From the NCBI RefSeq assembly GCF_016801775.1, contig NZ_CP069004.1, positions 1,178,001 through 1,242,000 of the forward strand: DNA of 64,000 bases, in the 5' to 3' direction. The notes under the pieces are model-generated. The model worked only from the letters and a program-made list of their open reading frames with translations. It searched no databases and was not told the origin of the DNA. Positions 47,515-56,523 of the stretch are shown in pieces. Source of the DNA: Sulfitobacter mediterraneus (GTDB lineage: Bacteria > Pseudomonadota > Alphaproteobacteria > Rhodobacterales > Rhodobacteraceae). The stretch's first letter is position 1, and each line of letters begins with the position of its first letter. The translations under genes and the position numbers were made by a program.

Positions 47515-48882
47515 ATGGCAAAATCGAGCAAGACATTCTCCTGCGCCAGCTGCGGGGCCAGTTTCAACAAATGGTCCGGGCGCTGTGACGGCTGCGGCGA
47601 ATGGAATACCATTCAAGAAGACAAAGGCATTTCCGCCGGACCGCCCAGCAAATCACTGGGCGCACGTCGCGGTGCGGCGCTGGAACTGACGGATCTGGCC
47701 ACTGAAGAAGCGCCGCCGCCGCGCAGCCATTCCGGCATTGGCGAGTTGGACCGCGTTTTGGGCGGCGGGCTTGTGCCGGCCTCGGCCATTCTGGTGGGCG
47801 GCGATCCAGGCATCGGCAAATCCACCCTGCTTTTGCAGGCCGCGGCGCATTTTGCCAAGAACGGCATCAAGACCATCTATGTCAGCGGCGAAGAGGCCAG
47901 CGCACAGGTGCGCATGCGGGCTCAGCGCCTTGGTCTTGCGGATGCGCCGGTGAAACTGGCCGCCGAGACCAACTTGCGCGATATCCTGACGACGCTGGAC
48001 GCAGAGCGCCCGCAGCTTGCGATCATCGATTCCATTCAGACCATGTGGGCTGACAACGTTGAAAGCGCGCCGGGATCGGTCAGCCAGGTCCGCGCCGCCA
48101 GCCATGAATTGACCGCCTTTGCCAAACGCACCGGCACGTCGGTCATTCTGGTAGGCCATGTCACCAAGGAAGGCCAGATCGCAGGCCCGCGCGTCGTGGA
48201 ACATATGGTCGATACGGTGCTTTATTTCGAAGGCGAGCGTGGCCATCAGTTCCGTATCCTGCGCAGCGTCAAAAACCGCTTTGGTCCCGCCGACGAAATT
48301 GGCGTGTTTGAAATGACCGGGCACGGATTGTCCGAAGTGACCAACCCTTCTGCCCTGTTTCTCAGTGAACGTGGTCAACCCGCCGCCGGATCTGTGGTCT
48401 TTGCGGGGATCGAGGGCACAAGGCCCGTGTTGGTGGAACTTCAGGCGCTTGTTGCCCCCTCGCCGCATTCGCAGGCGCGCAGAACGGTTGTGGGCTGGGA
48501 TTCGGGGCGGCTGGCGATGATCCTTGCGGTTCTTGAGGCCCGCTGCGGCATCCCGTTTGCAGGGCTGGATGTATACCTCAACGTGGCAGGCGGCATGAAA
48601 ATCTCGGAACCTGCCGCAGATCTGGCGGTCGCTGCTGCGCTCCTCAGTGCCAGGGAAGACGTGGCCCTGCCCGCAGAAACTGTTGTTTTTGGCGAGATTA
48701 GCCTCTCTGGCGCCCTGCGACCGGCCTCTCAGACCGAAAACAGGTTGAAAGAAGCGCAAAAACTTGGTTTTACCAGCGCCATCGCTCCGTCGGGCGGCAA
48801 AGCTGTTGGCACCTCTGGGATCACCCTCAACACAATGAGCGATCTCACCGGGTTTGTTGGCGAAATATTCGGAGCGGGCTGA
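47515..48882 (+). CDS. radA: DNA repair ATPase RadA (Sms)
   Basis: RecA-like protein that helps process recombination intermediates. Order of domains in 455 residues: a C4 zinc finger CASCGASFNKWSGRCDGC (~9-26), a RecA-type core with Walker A GDPGIGKST (~98-106), the KNRFGPADE signature (~252-260), and a Lon-protease-like C-terminal domain that ends near FVGEIFGAG. All hallmarks are intact. It is followed by cvpA after 26 bases. Confidence 0.96.
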   Translation: MAKSSKTFSCASCGASFNKWSGRCDGCGEWNTIQEDKGISAGPPSKSLGARRGAALELTDLATEEAPPPRSHSGIGELDRVLGGGLVPASAILVGGDPGIGKSTLLLQAAAHFAKNGIKTIYVSGEEASAQVRMRAQRLGLADAPVKLAAETNLRDILTTLDAERPQLAIIDSIQTMWADNVESAPGSVSQVRAASHELTAFAKRTGTSVILVGHVTKEGQIAGPRVVEHMVDTVLYFEGERGHQFRILRSVKNRFGPADEIGVFEMTGHGLSEVTNPSALFLSERGQPAAGSVVFAGIEGTRPVLVELQALVAPSPHSQARRTVVGWDSGRLAMILAVLEARCGIPFAGLDVYLNVAGGMKISEPAADLAVAAALLSAREDVALPAETVVFGEISLSGALRPASQTENRLKEAQKLGFTSAIAPSGGKAVGTSGITLNTMSDLTGFVGEIFGAG

Positions 48883-48908
48883 GGCCCATAGCGGAAGGCA
48901 AAAGGCAA

Positions 48909-49463
48909 ATGGAAGGTTTTACCATTATTGATGGCGTGGTGGCATTGGTCATCGTGTTGTCCGCCCTGTTGGCCTATGGCCGTGGGCTGGTGCGAGAGAG
49001 CATGGCAATTGTGGGCTGGGTGGCGGCGGCTGTTCTGGCGTTTCTGTTTGCGCCTCGGGTCGAACCATTGGTGCGCGAAATTCCGGTTGTCGGTGAATTT
49101 CTGGCGGACAGTTGTGAATTGTCGATCATTGGCGCCTTTGCCATTGTCTTTGCCATTGCGCTGATCGTTGTGTCGCTCTTCACACCGCTGTTCTCATCGC
49201 TGGTGCAACGCTCGGTGCTGGGTGGATTGGATCAGGGGCTTGGTTTTGTCTTTGGCGTGGCACGGGGCATCTTGTTGGTTGCGATTGCCTTTTTTGTCTA
49301 CGACACCGTGATCACTGGCCAGCAATACACCATTGTGGACGAAAGCCGTTCTGCCGCTGTGTTTGGCCAATTCACCGGCCAGATCGAAGAGCAAAACCCC
49401 GAAGAGGCCATGGGCTGGATCACCTCGCGTTACGAGGCATTGGTGGGCAATTGCGGGCAATAA
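48909..49463 (+). CDS. cvpA: CvpA family membrane protein
   Basis: A 184-residue protein with four predicted membrane helices (~8-26, 30-47, 70-90, 105-127) and a short C-terminal tail, matching the CvpA family. In many proteobacteria it lies directly upstream of purF, as here, and affects envelope stability. The molecular function is not settled. Confidence 0.88.
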   Translation: MEGFTIIDGVVALVIVLSALLAYGRGLVRESMAIVGWVAAAVLAFLFAPRVEPLVREIPVVGEFLADSCELSIIGAFAIVFAIALIVVSLFTPLFSSLVQRSVLGGLDQGLGFVFGVARGILLVAIAFFVYDTVITGQQYTIVDESRSAAVFGQFTGQIEEQNPEEAMGWITSRYEALVGNCGQ

Positions 49464-49627
49464 GCCCCAAGGCCCGGCCCCTGTTGATCGAGACCACACA
49501 ACCGCTATTCGGAGATGTATCTGGACAAAGGCAAAAACCGCCCGGATCAGACGTTCTTGCGGGGTGACATGCGCGATCATTCCCCCTAAACAGGCGATGT
49601 CTGTTAGCCGGATTCGGAGCCTCACCG

Positions 49628-51124
49628 TTGTCCAAGATCATGCCCCCCGCCCATCCCTTTGACACCTCCTATCTGCGCGATAGTGATGATGGTGATAAAC
49701 TCAAGGAAGAATGCGGGGTGTTCGGCGTGATCGGCGTTGCTGATGCCGCCAATTTTGTCGCCCTCGGCCTGCACGCCTTGCAACACCGCGGCCAAGAGGC
49801 CGGCGGCATTGTCAGCCACCATCCTGATGCCGGTTTTCAATCCGCCCGCCGCTTTGGCTATGTGCGGGACAACTTCACCTCGCAGGACGTGATGGAAACC
49901 CTGCCTGGCCCGCTGGCCATCGGGCATGTGCGGTATTCCACCTCCGGCAACAAAGGCCCGACCGCGATCCGCGATGTGCAGCCGTTTTTTGGCGAATTTG
50001 CCATGGGCGGCGCGGCCATTGCCCATAACGGCAACATCACCAACGCCGAAGCCCTGCGCCGCGAATTGATCGAACGGGGCAGCATTTTTCAATCCTCGTC
50101 AGACAGTGAATGCATCATTCACCTGATGGCCCGTTCCCTGCAACGCAACATCCCCGAACGCATGGAAGACGCCCTGCGCCGGGTTGAAGGGGCGTTTTCC
50201 ATCGTCGCGATGACCCGTACAAAGCTGATCGGTGTGCGTGACCCGCTGGGCGTGCGCCCGCTGGTTCTGGGCAAGGTCGGTGACGGCTGGGCGCTGAGTT
50301 CAGAAACCTGCGCGCTGGATATCATCGGCGCAGAATTTGTTCGCGAGATCGAGCCGGGGGAGATGGTCGTTATCACTTCCAAGGGGCTTGAATCGCATTT
50401 CCCCTTCCGCCGTCAGCCCTCGCGGTTCTGCATCTTCGAACATGTCTACTTCAGCCGCCCTGACAGCATTCTGGGTGGACGGTCCGTATACGAAACCCGC
50501 GAAGCCATTGGCCGCGAACTGGCCAAGGAAAGCCCGGTCGAGGCCGATCTGGTCTGCCCCGTGCCGGACAGTGGCACGCCTGCGGCCATCGGTTTTTCGC
50601 TGGAATCCGGCATTCCCTACGCCATGGGGATCATTCGGAACCAATACATGGGCCGCACATTTATTGAGCCGACGGAACAGATCCGCAACATGGGTGTGCG
50701 TCTGAAACTGAACGTCAACCGCGCCCTGATCAAGGGCAAGCGGGTGATCCTGGTGGACGACAGCGTGGTGCGCGGCACCACCAGCCGCAAGATCAAGGAA
50801 ATGATCCTCGATGCCGGCGCCAAGGAGGTGCATTTCCGCATCGCATCGCCGCCCACGGCCTGGCCGTGTTTTTATGGCGTGGACACGCCGCAGCGCGAAA
50901 AACTGCTGGCCGCGACCATGTCCGAAGAGGAAATGCGCGAACATCTGGCGGTGGACAGTCTCAAGTTTATCTCGCTTGACGGGCTGTACCGCGCGGTGGG
51001 TGAAACAAAGGGGCGCGACAAGAAGTGTCCGCAATATTGCGATGCCTGTTTCTCTGGCGAATATCCGGTCACCCCTGCCGATCAGATCAGCCATGGTTTC
51101 GAGATGAAGCCAGCGGCGGAATAG
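49628..51124 (+). CDS. purF: Amidophosphoribosyltransferase
   Basis: Commits PRPP to purine synthesis. The N-terminal nucleophile glutaminase begins at Cys29 after a short propeptide (KEECGVFGVIG), followed by NTN-hydrolase motifs (GHVRYSTSG, IAHNGNITNA); the PRPP site is VILVDDSVVRGTTS. I use TTG 49628, which has GGAG eight bases upstream; ATG 49640 lacks a good site. 498 residues. It lies after cvpA and is the last gene before the TopAI-like module. Confidence 0.95.
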   Translation: MSKIMPPAHPFDTSYLRDSDDGDKLKEECGVFGVIGVADAANFVALGLHALQHRGQEAGGIVSHHPDAGFQSARRFGYVRDNFTSQDVMETLPGPLAIGHVRYSTSGNKGPTAIRDVQPFFGEFAMGGAAIAHNGNITNAEALRRELIERGSIFQSSSDSECIIHLMARSLQRNIPERMEDALRRVEGAFSIVAMTRTKLIGVRDPLGVRPLVLGKVGDGWALSSETCALDIIGAEFVREIEPGEMVVITSKGLESHFPFRRQPSRFCIFEHVYFSRPDSILGGRSVYETREAIGRELAKESPVEADLVCPVPDSGTPAAIGFSLESGIPYAMGIIRNQYMGRTFIEPTEQIRNMGVRLKLNVNRALIKGKRVILVDDSVVRGTTSRKIKEMILDAGAKEVHFRIASPPTAWPCFYGVDTPQREKLLAATMSEEEMREHLAVDSLKFISLDGLYRAVGETKGRDKKCPQYCDACFSGEYPVTPADQISHGFEMKPAAE

Positions 51125-51133
51125 CAACACTTG

Positions 51134-51162
51134 CACGCAAGCCCTATAGCGGCGCTTGCGTG
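51134..51162 (+). terminator. Hairpin downstream of purF, without T run
   Basis: CACGCAAGC (51134-51142) pairs with GCTTGCGTG (51154-51162). No poly-T follows, so it is more likely a transcript-stabilising structure or part of a weak terminator than a full one. Confidence 0.4.
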
Positions 51163-51225
51163 ATCCCGCACATCCCCCTATCTGAGCCGCAACGTATCGC
51201 CCAGCCGCGATATGATGGAGTGTTT

Positions 51226-51252
51226 ATGTCTACGATTGTGGTCCGCCACTAA
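51226..51252 (+). CDS. Possible 8-residue leader peptide
   Basis: ATG 51226 with GGAG at 51217-51220 reads MSTIVVRH and stops at TAA 51250-51252. The stop touches the first base of a hairpin, an arrangement seen in translation-coupled attenuators such as the leader before E. coli topAI. Weak on its own. Confidence 0.35.
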   Translation: MSTIVVRH

Positions 51253-51315
51253 GATCCGGCCAGCCGGATCGACCTAACCCAAACCCCTACCGCGCGTCAG
51301 GCCGGTAGGCGTTTT
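51253..51315 (+). promoter_or_regulatory. Attenuator-like double hairpin before the topAI homologue
   Basis: A perfect hairpin GATCCGG-CCAG-CCGGATC (51253-51270) is followed by a longer stem AAACCCCTACCG / CGGTAGGCGTTT (51281-51314) ending in TTTT, an intrinsic-terminator form. CCGGCC (51256-51261) can instead pair with GGCCGG (51300-51305), which would open both stems. It could alternatively be only the purF terminator. Confidence 0.5.
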
Positions 51316-51344
51316 GCGTTGACGTAAATCCACGAGACATCACA

Positions 51345-51602
51345 GTGAACATCTCAAAACACGAACAGCGTGTTTTGCACGTCCTTGCACAGGGCGGCGC
51401 AATTCATTTCGAACGTATGCCCAACGGCAAAATCAACAGCGTCAGTTGTTACACACGGCAGGGGCACCTGCTGGAGGACTGTACGCTTCCCCTCTTTGAC
51501 CGCCTCAAGAAACGGCGGTTCATCAAATCCAAAGGCGGACGCCCCTACCGAGTCACCCAGCAGGGTCTGGCCTGCGTCCGCGCACAACTCGACAACAGAT
51601 AG
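51345..51602 (+). CDS. TopAI (YjhX) family toxin-like protein
   Basis: An 85-residue protein that follows the YjhX/UPF0386 family along its whole length: MNISKHEQRVLHVLAQGGAI, CYTRQGHLLEDCTL, LKKRRFIKSKGGRPYRVT and the terminal VRAQLDNR. In E. coli the homologue TopAI inhibits topoisomerase I and is countered by YjhQ. GTG start with GAGA upstream. The GNAT gene downstream begins after 9 bases. Function here is by homology only. Confidence 0.82.
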   Translation: MNISKHEQRVLHVLAQGGAIHFERMPNGKINSVSCYTRQGHLLEDCTLPLFDRLKKRRFIKSKGGRPYRVTQQGLACVRAQLDNR

Positions 51603-51611
51603 GCGATAAAT

Positions 51612-52073
51612 ATGACATTAACCATCACACCAACACGCGCCGATGACATCCCTGCCCTTCGGCAAATCCTTGACCAGACCGAGCTTTTTCCGCCTGAGAT
51701 GCTCAAGGAAATGCTCATGCCTGCTTTGGATGGCAGCCATCCCGCGCTGTGGCTCACTGCACATCTGGACGGCAGCGCCATCGGGTTCAGCTATACCGAA
51801 CCTGAAATGCTTGCCGAAGGGGCGTGGAACATGCTGGCCATTGCCATCGCACCGGACCATCAGGGCAAAGGGCACGGCGCAGACCTTGTCCGCGCAACAG
51901 AAGCGCAGCTGCGCCAAAATGCGCAGCGACTGCTGATTGTGGAAACTTCCGGTTTGGCGGCATATGCCGCTACCCGCCGTTTCTATGACACCGCCGGTTA
52001 TGACCAAGAGGCCCGCATTAGGGACTTTTGGGCTGATGGCGACGACAAGGTGATCTTTCGCAAACGGCTTTGA
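51612..52073 (+). CDS. GNAT family acetyltransferase, possible YjhQ-like partner
   Basis: A 153-residue N-acetyltransferase: the acetyl-CoA motif A is IAPDHQGKGHGADLV at ~79-93, followed by LLIVETSGLAAYAATRRFYDTAGY, the typical end of a GNAT domain. It lies 9 bases after the TopAI-like gene. In E. coli topAI is followed by yjhQ, also a GNAT protein that acts as antitoxin; this gene could play the same part, but similarity beyond the fold is not obvious and an ordinary acetyltransferase is equally possible. Confidence 0.7.
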   Translation: MTLTITPTRADDIPALRQILDQTELFPPEMLKEMLMPALDGSHPALWLTAHLDGSAIGFSYTEPEMLAEGAWNMLAIAIAPDHQGKGHGADLVRATEAQLRQNAQRLLIVETSGLAAYAATRRFYDTAGYDQEARIRDFWADGDDKVIFRKRL

Positions 52074-52156
52074 GCGGTTGGCCCCTGACCCGCAATCCAG
52101 GTCGGGGGCCAACCTCCTGCCATCTTTTGTCAGCAATTCATGGCATAACCCAAAGG

Positions 52157-52570
52157 ATGGAACATGCGCCCGCCCCGCTTCTGGCCCTGATCGCCAAATG
52201 GTCCGGCCCCGCCCAGCAAGGGCTTTGGGCCTGCCGTGCCATCTTTCACGATGTGGCGGGGACCGCTGGCATCGGGCATCTGGACGAAAGCCTCAAATGG
52301 GGCCAACCGTCCTGGCGGCCGAAAAAGCCGCGCACAGGGTCGACTTTGCGGGTCAGTTGGGACAGCGGTGATCCCAATCACCTGCCCCTGTTTGTGGATT
52401 GCAAAACCGATTTGGCCAGCCGCATGCGGACCCTTTACCCCGATTTGCCGCAAAATGACGGGCGGCGGCGTCTTGCGGTGGATCTGGCACAGCCCCTCCC
52501 GGAGCAGGCCATCGCGCATCTGGCGCAGATGACCTTCTGCTATCATCTGAAAACCGCCGCTGTCGGCTAA
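52157..52570 (+). CDS. DUF1801-like protein
   Basis: A 137-residue protein with the conserved segment ESLKWGQPSW near residues 45-54, then FVDCKTDLA and a C-terminal helix that suits the YdhG/DUF1801 fold (an SCP2-like fold). No activity is known. The ATG at 52157 has AAAGG very close upstream, which is awkward, so the true start may differ. It lies 83 bases after the GNAT gene. Confidence 0.7.
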   Translation: MEHAPAPLLALIAKWSGPAQQGLWACRAIFHDVAGTAGIGHLDESLKWGQPSWRPKKPRTGSTLRVSWDSGDPNHLPLFVDCKTDLASRMRTLYPDLPQNDGRRRLAVDLAQPLPEQAIAHLAQMTFCYHLKTAAVG

Positions 52571-52707
52571 TCTCCGCCGCCGTATTGGCAGGCTTTGGCT
52601 GACGCCAAGACAGGCCCCTTTTACCTTATTACGGGCGTTGTTAGCTGGCTGTTAACACACCACCCGTTAAGCAGCCGGGCCAGAGAGCCAGGCGCAAGAA
52701 GGCATAT

Positions 52708-52974
52708 ATGACATCGCAGACATCGCAGGGGCAGACGCCCCCACAAGTGGCCAAACTGGCCACCGAACAGGTTCGCTTGGACAGCATCGCAGTGATCGGG
52801 ATTTTCGGCAGCAACGCCGCGCCCGGCGCCTTGATCCGTACCCACCGAGGCAAGATTGAACGGGTCGCGGTGGGCGATAAGGTCGCGGGGGGCGTGGTCG
52901 CCGCGATCAGTGAAAACGCCGTAATCCTGAACAAACGTGGCAAAACCACCCAAATGAAGCTGCCCCAGACCTGA
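52708..52974 (+). CDS. Small PulC/PilP-like domain protein, unknown
   Basis: An 88-residue soluble protein. After a Gln/Thr-rich start, the sequence SIAVIGIFGSNAAPGALIR, IERVAVGDKVAGGVV and ENAVILNKRGKTTQMKLPQ follows the alternating strand pattern of the HR domain in GspC/PilP proteins, which present a beta-sandwich for secretin contact. No secretion or pilus genes are nearby, so this is only a fold resemblance. AGAAGG precedes the ATG. Confidence 0.5.
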   Translation: MTSQTSQGQTPPQVAKLATEQVRLDSIAVIGIFGSNAAPGALIRTHRGKIERVAVGDKVAGGVVAAISENAVILNKRGKTTQMKLPQT

Positions 52975-53017
52975 CAGCAGCCTTGACGCGCAAGGCCGCG
53001 AAGTGCAAACCGCGCCC

Positions 53018-53653
53018 ATGACAAAAACCGTATTGATCACAGGCGCCTCGCGCGGCCTTGGCGCCGCCCTGGCAGAGGCTTTGGCCCCCACCCATCACAT
53101 CATCGCTGTGGCCCGCACCACCGGCGCCCTAGAAGAGCTGGATGACCGCATTCAGGCCGCTGGCGGCACTGCCACGCTGGCCCCGATGGACATCACCACC
53201 GCTGATGCCATGGCGGTCCTGTGCAAGGGCATTCATGACCGTTGGGGCAGCCTTGATCTATGGCTGCACACCGCCATTCACGCCGCGCCGCTGGCCCCTG
53301 CCGATCATGTGGATGCCAAGCATCTGGCCAAATCCATCGACATTAACGTCACCGCCACATCGCGGCTGATCACCTATGTTGCGCCTTTGCTGGGGCAATC
53401 CGGTCAGGCGGTGTTCTTTGACGACCCTTGCGCGGGCCAGAAATTCTTTGGCAGCTATGGCGCCTCCAAAGCCGCGCAGATGGCATTGGCCCGGTCCTGG
53501 CAGGCCGAAACCGCCAATATCGGCCCCAAGATCCAGATCGCCACACCCGCGCCTATGCCCACCGGCACCCGCGCCCGGTTCTTTCCCGGCGAGGATCGCA
53601 GCCCGCTGAGCGACACCAAAACCCAGGCCGCTGCGGTATTGGCGCAACTCTAA
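53018..53653 (+). CDS. Short-chain dehydrogenase/reductase family protein, atypical
   Basis: A 211-residue protein with an intact Rossmann start TGASRGLG and YGASK (the Tyr/Lys pair) near the middle. The NNAG motif is replaced by HTAIH and the usual catalytic Ser lies in FFDDPCAG, where no Ser is seen. A dehydrogenase reaction is therefore uncertain; it may be a pseudoenzyme or use a modified centre. ATG 53018 is used; 53003 is an alternative GTG. Confidence 0.75.
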   Translation: MTKTVLITGASRGLGAALAEALAPTHHIIAVARTTGALEELDDRIQAAGGTATLAPMDITTADAMAVLCKGIHDRWGSLDLWLHTAIHAAPLAPADHVDAKHLAKSIDINVTATSRLITYVAPLLGQSGQAVFFDDPCAGQKFFGSYGASKAAQMALARSWQAETANIGPKIQIATPAPMPTGTRARFFPGEDRSPLSDTKTQAAAVLAQL

Positions 53654-53743
53654 ACGCTGCTGTGGGGTAAATTGCGGCTCGGCAAGGCCCGCATCCTTGC
53701 CCAGTCGCGGCCCCTCGCCTATCAAGGCGAAAAAGGGGCTTTC

Positions 53744-54529
53744 ATGCGCATTCTGATCACAAATGACGATGGTATCAACGCGCCGGGGCTGCAGGTTCTG
53801 GAAGAGATCGCCAAAACCCTTGCCGGACCGGAGGGCGAAGTCTGGACCTGCGCCCCCGCGTTTGAACAATCCGGTGTTGGACATTGCATCAGCTACACTC
53901 ACCCGATGATGATCGCCAAGATGGACGAGCGCAGCTTTGCCGCCGAGGGATCGCCAGCCGATTGTGTGCTTGCCGCGCTGCATGACGTGATGCCGGATGC
54001 GCCGCCCGACCTGGTGCTGTCCGGTGTGAACCGGGGCAACAACTCTGCCGAAAATACCCTTTACTCCGGCACAATCGGCGGCGCGATGGAGGCGGCGCTG
54101 CAAGGCGTTCCGGCCATCGCCCTGTCACAGTACTATGGCCCCGCCAACCGCGACATGGACAACCCATTCGACGCCTCGGCCCGACACGGGGTCGATGTGA
54201 TCCGCCGCATCCTGGCCGCGACGCCAAACGAGACAGACGGTTACCGGTTGTTTTACAACGTGAATTTCCCGCCCGTCCCCGGCGCGGATGTCAAAGGCAT
54301 CCGTCTGGCCGAACAGGGCCGCCGCCCCGGCACGGGCTTTTCAACAGAGCCGCATCAGTCGCCCTCGGGCCGCCGTTTTCTGTGGATCAAGGGCGGCGAT
54401 CAACAGATCAAAACCGCCCCCGGCACCGACGCGGCCGTGAACCTTGAGGGATATATTTCGGTAACGCCCATGCGCGCCGATCTGACGGCCCACGACATGA
54501 TGCAATCGCTGGATGGCATCAACACATGA
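53744..54529 (+). CDS. surE: 5'/3'-nucleotidase SurE
   Basis: Metal-dependent survival phosphatase. From ATG 53744 (AAAGGGG upstream) it is 261 residues. Metal ligands are Asp8, Asp9 (ITNDDG), Ser43 (EQSGVGH) and Asn96 (LSGVNRGNN). [10 protein letters not shown] follows. It overlaps pcm by 4 bases, the classical surE-pcm pair. Confidence 0.95.
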   Translation: MRILITNDDGINAPGLQVLEEIAKTLAGPEGEVWTCAPAFEQSGVGHCISYTHPMMIAKMDERSFAAEGSPADCVLAALHDVMPDAPPDLVLSGVNRGNNSAENTLYSGTIGGAMEAALQGVPAIALSQYYGPANRDMDNPFDASARHGVDVIRRILAATPNETDGYRLFYNVNFPPVPGADVKGIRLAEQGRRPGTGFSTEPHQSPSGRRFLWIKGGDQQIKTAPGTDAAVNLEGYISVTPMRADLTAHDMMQSLDGINT

Positions 54530-55182
54530 GTGATCCCGCCGCCTCTGATGCAGAACGCAAGATGCAGTTCCTATATGCGCTGCGCTCCAAGGGGGTGACG
54601 GACAACCGGGTGCTGTCGGCCATGGAAGCGGTGGATCGCGGGCCGTTCATCAAGGGGCTGTTTTCCGAACGCGCCTATGAGGATATGCCGTTGCCGATTG
54701 CCTGCGGCCAAACCATCAGCCAGCCCTCTGTGGTTGGGCTGATGACTCAGGCGCTTGAGATCAGCCCGCGCGACAAGGTGTTGGAGATCGGGACCGGCTC
54801 TGGCTATCAGGCGGCGATCCTCAGCAAACTGGCGCGGCGCGTCTACACCATCGACCGGCACCGCCGTCTGGTGCAGGAGGCCCGCAGCATCTTTGACGCG
54901 CTGGACATGCACAACATCACCGCCATCACCGCCGATGGCAGCTTTGGCCTGTCTGAACAGGCCCCGTTTGACCGGATCATCGTGACCGCCGCGGCCGAAG
55001 ACCCGCCCGGCCCGCTGTTGGCGCAGCTCAAGGAGGGCGGCATCATGGTGCTGCCTGTGGGCCAGTCGGATGCGGTTCAACACCTGATCCGCGTGCGAAA
55101 ATCCGCCGATGGTCTCGAATATGACGAATTACGCTCTGTCCGATTTGTTCCCCTGTTGGAAGGGTTGGGCAAGGACGGATAA
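54526..55182 (+). CDS. pcm: Protein-L-isoaspartate O-methyltransferase
   Basis: Repairs isoaspartyl residues by methylation. The 218 residues show [15 protein letters not shown] [12 protein letters not shown], the SAM motif [13 protein letters not shown] at 85-97 and [14 protein letters not shown]. Overlaps surE (ATGA at 54526) and ends 61 bases before the nlpD start. Confidence 0.95.
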   Translation: MSDPAASDAERKMQFLYALRSKGVTDNRVLSAMEAVDRGPFIKGLFSERAYEDMPLPIACGQTISQPSVVGLMTQALEISPRDKVLEIGTGSGYQAAILSKLARRVYTIDRHRRLVQEARSIFDALDMHNITAITADGSFGLSEQAPFDRIIVTAAAEDPPGPLLAQLKEGGIMVLPVGQSDAVQHLIRVRKSADGLEYDELRSVRFVPLLEGLGKDG

Positions 55183-55243
55183 ATATATTATGGTATGCGA
55201 AAATTCCGGACGACACGGAATAGACGCGGATGAGGACATGCAG

Positions 55244-56515
55244 ATGCACCGTTCATTTTTACGCCGCCGTGCGCGGCTGACTCTGTTGGCAGGCAGCAGC
55301 GCCATTATTCTGGCCGCTTGCGGTGATCAGCCGCTTGATTTCGACCTGCGCGGCCTTGGCGGCGGATTCAGCACCGCCGAAGCGGCCACCGGCCCCCTGG
55401 CCAAACGCCCAAAACCCGATGATCGCGGGATCATCTCCTATCCGAACTATCAGGTGGCCGTCGCCCGGCGCGGTGACACGCTGGATGATGTGGCGGCACG
55501 GGTTGGCGCCGATGCGTCCACATTGGCCAGCTATAACGGCATCGAGGTCGACGTGGCCCTGCGCAAGGGCGAGATCATCGCGCTGCCCAACCGCGTGGCC
55601 GAACCCTCCCCCGCCACAGGCGCGGCGGGCACCGGCCCAATTCAGCCCCTGGACATCACAAGCATTGCCGAAGGCGCGATCGCCCGTGCGCCGGAAACTC
55701 CGGCCGTGCAAACCGCCGCGCTGCCGCCATCCCAGCCAGCGGCCAGCGCCAAGGCCGTGCCCGTGATGACTGGCAAAGAACCGATCCGGCACCAAGTGGA
55801 ACGCGGCGAGACTGCCTATACCATCGCACGGCTCTATGCGGTGCCGGTCAAGGATCTGGCCGAATGGAATGGTCTTGGCGCCGATTTTGCCCTGCGGGAG
55901 GGGCAATTCCTGTTGATCCCTGTGCCGCAGCAAGCCCCGCCAAAGCGCAAACCGCAGCCCGCCACGGCGAAAAAGACCGCAGCGGCCACCGCCAAGCCCG
56001 TTACAACCACCCTTCCCGGTGCCGGATCGCCAACGCCAACACCGCCCTCAGCGGCCAAACCGTTGCCTCAGGACAGCACGGCCAAGCCACTGACCCAAAA
56101 GGAAAAAGCGGCACCATCCAAACCGGTGGCCGATGTCGGCAAACCCACCAAAGCTGCCAAGGCGGGCAAACTCCTGACACCCGTGAAGGGCAGCATCATT
56201 CGCGGGTATTCCAAAGGTCGCAATGAGGGCATCAACATCAAGGCTGCCGCCGGCACTGCGGTAAAAGCCGCCGACAAGGGCACCGTCGCCGCGATCACCA
56301 AGAACGCTGAAGGTGTGCCTATTGTCGTGGTACGCCATGCCGATAACCTGCTGACCGTCTATGCAAACGTCACCGATGTGAGTGTCAAGAAAGGCGATAA
56401 GGTCTCGCGCGGGCAATCCATCGCCAAGCTGCGCAGCGGCGATGACGCCTATGTGCATTTTGAAGTGCGAAAAGGCTTTGACAGCGTCGATCCGGAACCG
56501 TTTATCAACGGCTGA
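55244..56515 (+). CDS. nlpD: NlpD-type LysM/LytM lipoprotein
   Basis: A 423-residue lipoprotein: lipobox LAAC with Cys26, two LysM repeats (~65-112 and ~180-226), a Pro/Ala/Lys-rich linker, and a C-terminal M23-like domain (~315-420). The M23 metal ligands are lost: GINIKAAAGT replaces the HxxxD strand and only one His remains in YVHFEVRKG. Such degenerate LytM proteins activate cell-division amidases rather than cutting. ATG 55244 has GAGGA seven bases upstream. It follows surE-pcm. Confidence 0.9.
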   Translation: MHRSFLRRRARLTLLAGSSAIILAACGDQPLDFDLRGLGGGFSTAEAATGPLAKRPKPDDRGIISYPNYQVAVARRGDTLDDVAARVGADASTLASYNGIEVDVALRKGEIIALPNRVAEPSPATGAAGTGPIQPLDITSIAEGAIARAPETPAVQTAALPPSQPAASAKAVPVMTGKEPIRHQVERGETAYTIARLYAVPVKDLAEWNGLGADFALREGQFLLIPVPQQAPPKRKPQPATAKKTAAATAKPVTTTLPGAGSPTPTPPSAAKPLPQDSTAKPLTQKEKAAPSKPVADVGKPTKAAKAGKLLTPVKGSIIRGYSKGRNEGINIKAAAGTAVKAADKGTVAAITKNAEGVPIVVVRHADNLLTVYANVTDVSVKKGDKVSRGQSIAKLRSGDDAYVHFEVRKGFDSVDPEPFING

Positions 56516-56523
56516 TTAAGGGT

